Positions 62,590 through 64,000 of a DNA stretch of 64,000 bases are shown in pieces; the stretch's first letter is position 1; the number at the start of each line of letters is the position of its first letter. Source of the DNA: Paramecium sonneborni. Its lineage: Eukaryota; Ciliophora; Oligohymenophorea; Peniculida; Parameciidae. The stretch spans positions 392,878 through 456,877 of the forward strand of contig CAJJDN010000082.1 of the NCBI GenBank assembly GCA_905182985.1. Direction: 5' to 3'. The translations under genes were made by a program, and so were the position numbers. Below the pieces are notes generated by a model. The model had not been told where the DNA came from and searched no databases. It saw only the letters and a list, made by a program, of their open reading frames with translations.

Positions 62590-63590
62590 TACTTTTAAAG
62601 AATCCATTTATGAATTCATCCCATATACGAATTACGAATTTGTTGCTTATTATAGTATTCACCACCATAAGTTATTTAAGAATAGTCCAATAATTATCAC
62701 AGATATCTATCCACCTTCCATTTTCAGCAGTTCCTTATTCTTTATAATTTTCATATGATCCGCCACAACTAAATAATTGTAATCCTACGCTTGCATCAAT
62801 TTATTTTCACCATTTTGTTTACAATATGTATCCCATCGACCATATTTGAACCCATTTAAATATGAACCAACATAATTAATATAAGAACTATCCTAAAATT
62901 AATCACTCATTTTAATCCACTTTTCAATTTTAACAAATTTTAGCCGTCTTCACTATATGATCCTCCTCCACTAAATTATTTAGTTTTAATCAATTAAATC
63001 TTTACATTAATTAAAAGATTGATTTTAATTCTTTCTCCATTCAATATCCCATCTACCAACCTTTTAACCAGTTTAATGTTCACCATAATAAAAAATTTAT
63101 TTACTTTTCTAAAACCTCAATTTAATCAATTTTCAAATCTTTACATCATTTTCCATGTTCTAATCATAAGTTCCACCACCACTATATATTTTATACTATA
63201 TTACATCAATTAGAATGGTTAACTGTGATATTATCTCCATAAAATATCCCATCTAACAATCTTTTTACCATTTTTGTATTCACCAGGATAAATAAAACGC
63301 CAAAAATTAATCACTTAACTCAACCCATCTACCAATCTTACTACTCTCTTTTTCATAATTGTACATAAATTACCAAGGAGTAATAGTAGAATCAATATAC
63401 CATTTTGATGTTTTACATTCAAAACATTGATCTTTTTTATATTTGTACGGTTAAGATTAGCATTAATATTCACGATTAAATTCTACATCATAACAAATAG
63501 TATTTCCATTTTCGAATTATTCATAATCTGTTATTAGTGAATAGATTATTCTCCAGATAGTAAATCAAATCCAAAATCACAAGAATTACA
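62590..63590 (-). pseudogene. Decayed member of a Paramecium GGGxY/GRWD repeat-protein family
   Basis: Repeated motifs are scattered across three frames on the minus strand: IGRWVELSDQF, GEYKNGKKIVRWDILWR, PFQLIGGGTYDQN, GQKVGRWDIEWRKN, GGGSYSEDGQN, IEKWIKMSDQF, NGFKYGRWD, CGGSYENYKEQGTAENGRWIDI. Some frame changes are genuine introns (a 23-nt one restores PFQLIGGG, a 20-nt one restores QACGGSYE). Others are not: an extra T in a T-run after SDQF, a missing base before VKIEKW, and a TGA where KIGKW is expected (GGA to TGA, with TGG to TTG beside it). So at least three or four disabling changes. Paramecium genomes carry many repeats of this type, a family fact from memory. Confidence 0.65.
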
Positions 63591-64000
63591 ATTAATTAAT
63601 AAATATCAACATTTTATGATAATAAAACCTTCAAATATTTATTAATTAAATTTCTTGAAATTTAAATAAATAATACTGATATTAAGATAAAGTAGTGTTT
63701 ACTTTTATAATAATTTCCCTTTATTATTATTGGGACTTTTTTTAAAAAGATTAACTTAATCTATTATAGGCTATTTAAATTTTTAATAAAAATTACATGA
63801 AGTCTTGTATTCAAATTAATTGGAGGATCAATATTGGACCTAAAAAGATATCGGTTTACCAGACATCAATAGAAATACAAACATTAATTCCAAATTTCAC
63901 AAAAACACCTCAGGCTAAATTTAAATGTTAAATAAATTATTTATTAAATTTTAAACATTGAAAATATAGATATCTTTTTATTCAAAATCATCATTATATT
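63591..64000. other. AT-rich end of window
   Basis: No gene recognised. No Paramecium-type telomeric G/C repeat is seen. Confidence 0.5.

Overview
The window is macronuclear DNA of a ciliate, most likely Paramecium. It is about 75% A+T. Every convincing reading frame uses TAA and TAG as glutamine and stops only at TGA. Introns are 20-32 nt, starting GT and ending AG. Genes are packed with 13-120 bp between many of them. The species is not proven from sequence alone. Standard-code ORF calls fail here, so the models below were read by hand with the ciliate code and spliced by frame and family similarity; junctions are inferred.

Layout. 0-5 kb: 3' part of a giant coiled-coil gene holding about seven identical 435-bp (145-codon) repeats. 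5-8 kb: an SF-assemblin gene, present once truncated and once whole because of an assembly artefact. 8-13 kb: kinase, FHA-like/tandem-BRCT protein, CPBP protease, actin-capping protein beta. 13-21 kb: cAMP-receptor-like GPCR, small Cys-rich secreted protein, RRS1, ubiquitin-like protein, two small proteins, MATE transporter, ULK-like kinase, cytochrome b5 protein. 21-31 kb: copine, MFS sugar-type transporter, SANT plus H15-like protein, two membrane or secreted proteins, aquaporin, Trm112-like mini-protein. 31-40 kb: cyclic-nucleotide-type K+ channel, dihydrolipoamide dehydrogenase, Q-rich ZC2HC protein, CDPK. 40-48 kb: second ULK-like kinase, acylated orphan, mitochondrial carrier, Rab, LamG-like secreted protein, eIF2alpha, heat-shock factor. 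50-54 kb: Cys-rich protein, SLC37-like transporter, DUF1648-like protein. 54-64 kb: sparser, with two hypothetical minus-strand genes, a MUL1-like RING ligase and a decayed repeat-family pseudogene.

Three single-N positions (6383, 56365, 58754) are each flanked by exact direct copies of 1363, 1474 and 1228 bp. These look like unmerged contig overlaps, so several apparent gene duplicates are false and the real locus is about 4.07 kb shorter.

The genes are ordinary eukaryotic neighbours, not an operon or a defence island. Shared themes are calcium and cyclic-nucleotide signalling (CDPK, copine, GPCR, K+ channel), cytoskeleton (SF-assemblin, CapZ beta, coiled coil), and chromatin or stress (FHA-BRCT, SANT-H15, HSF, eIF2alpha). 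The most notable observations are the identical in-frame 435-bp array, frequent AAG and some GAG 3' splice sites, Ser-to-Thr at the eIF2alpha regulatory site, a zinc knuckle on a K+ channel tail, a divergent gene pair with only 28 bp between start codons, and glutamine tracts written mostly with TAA codons.
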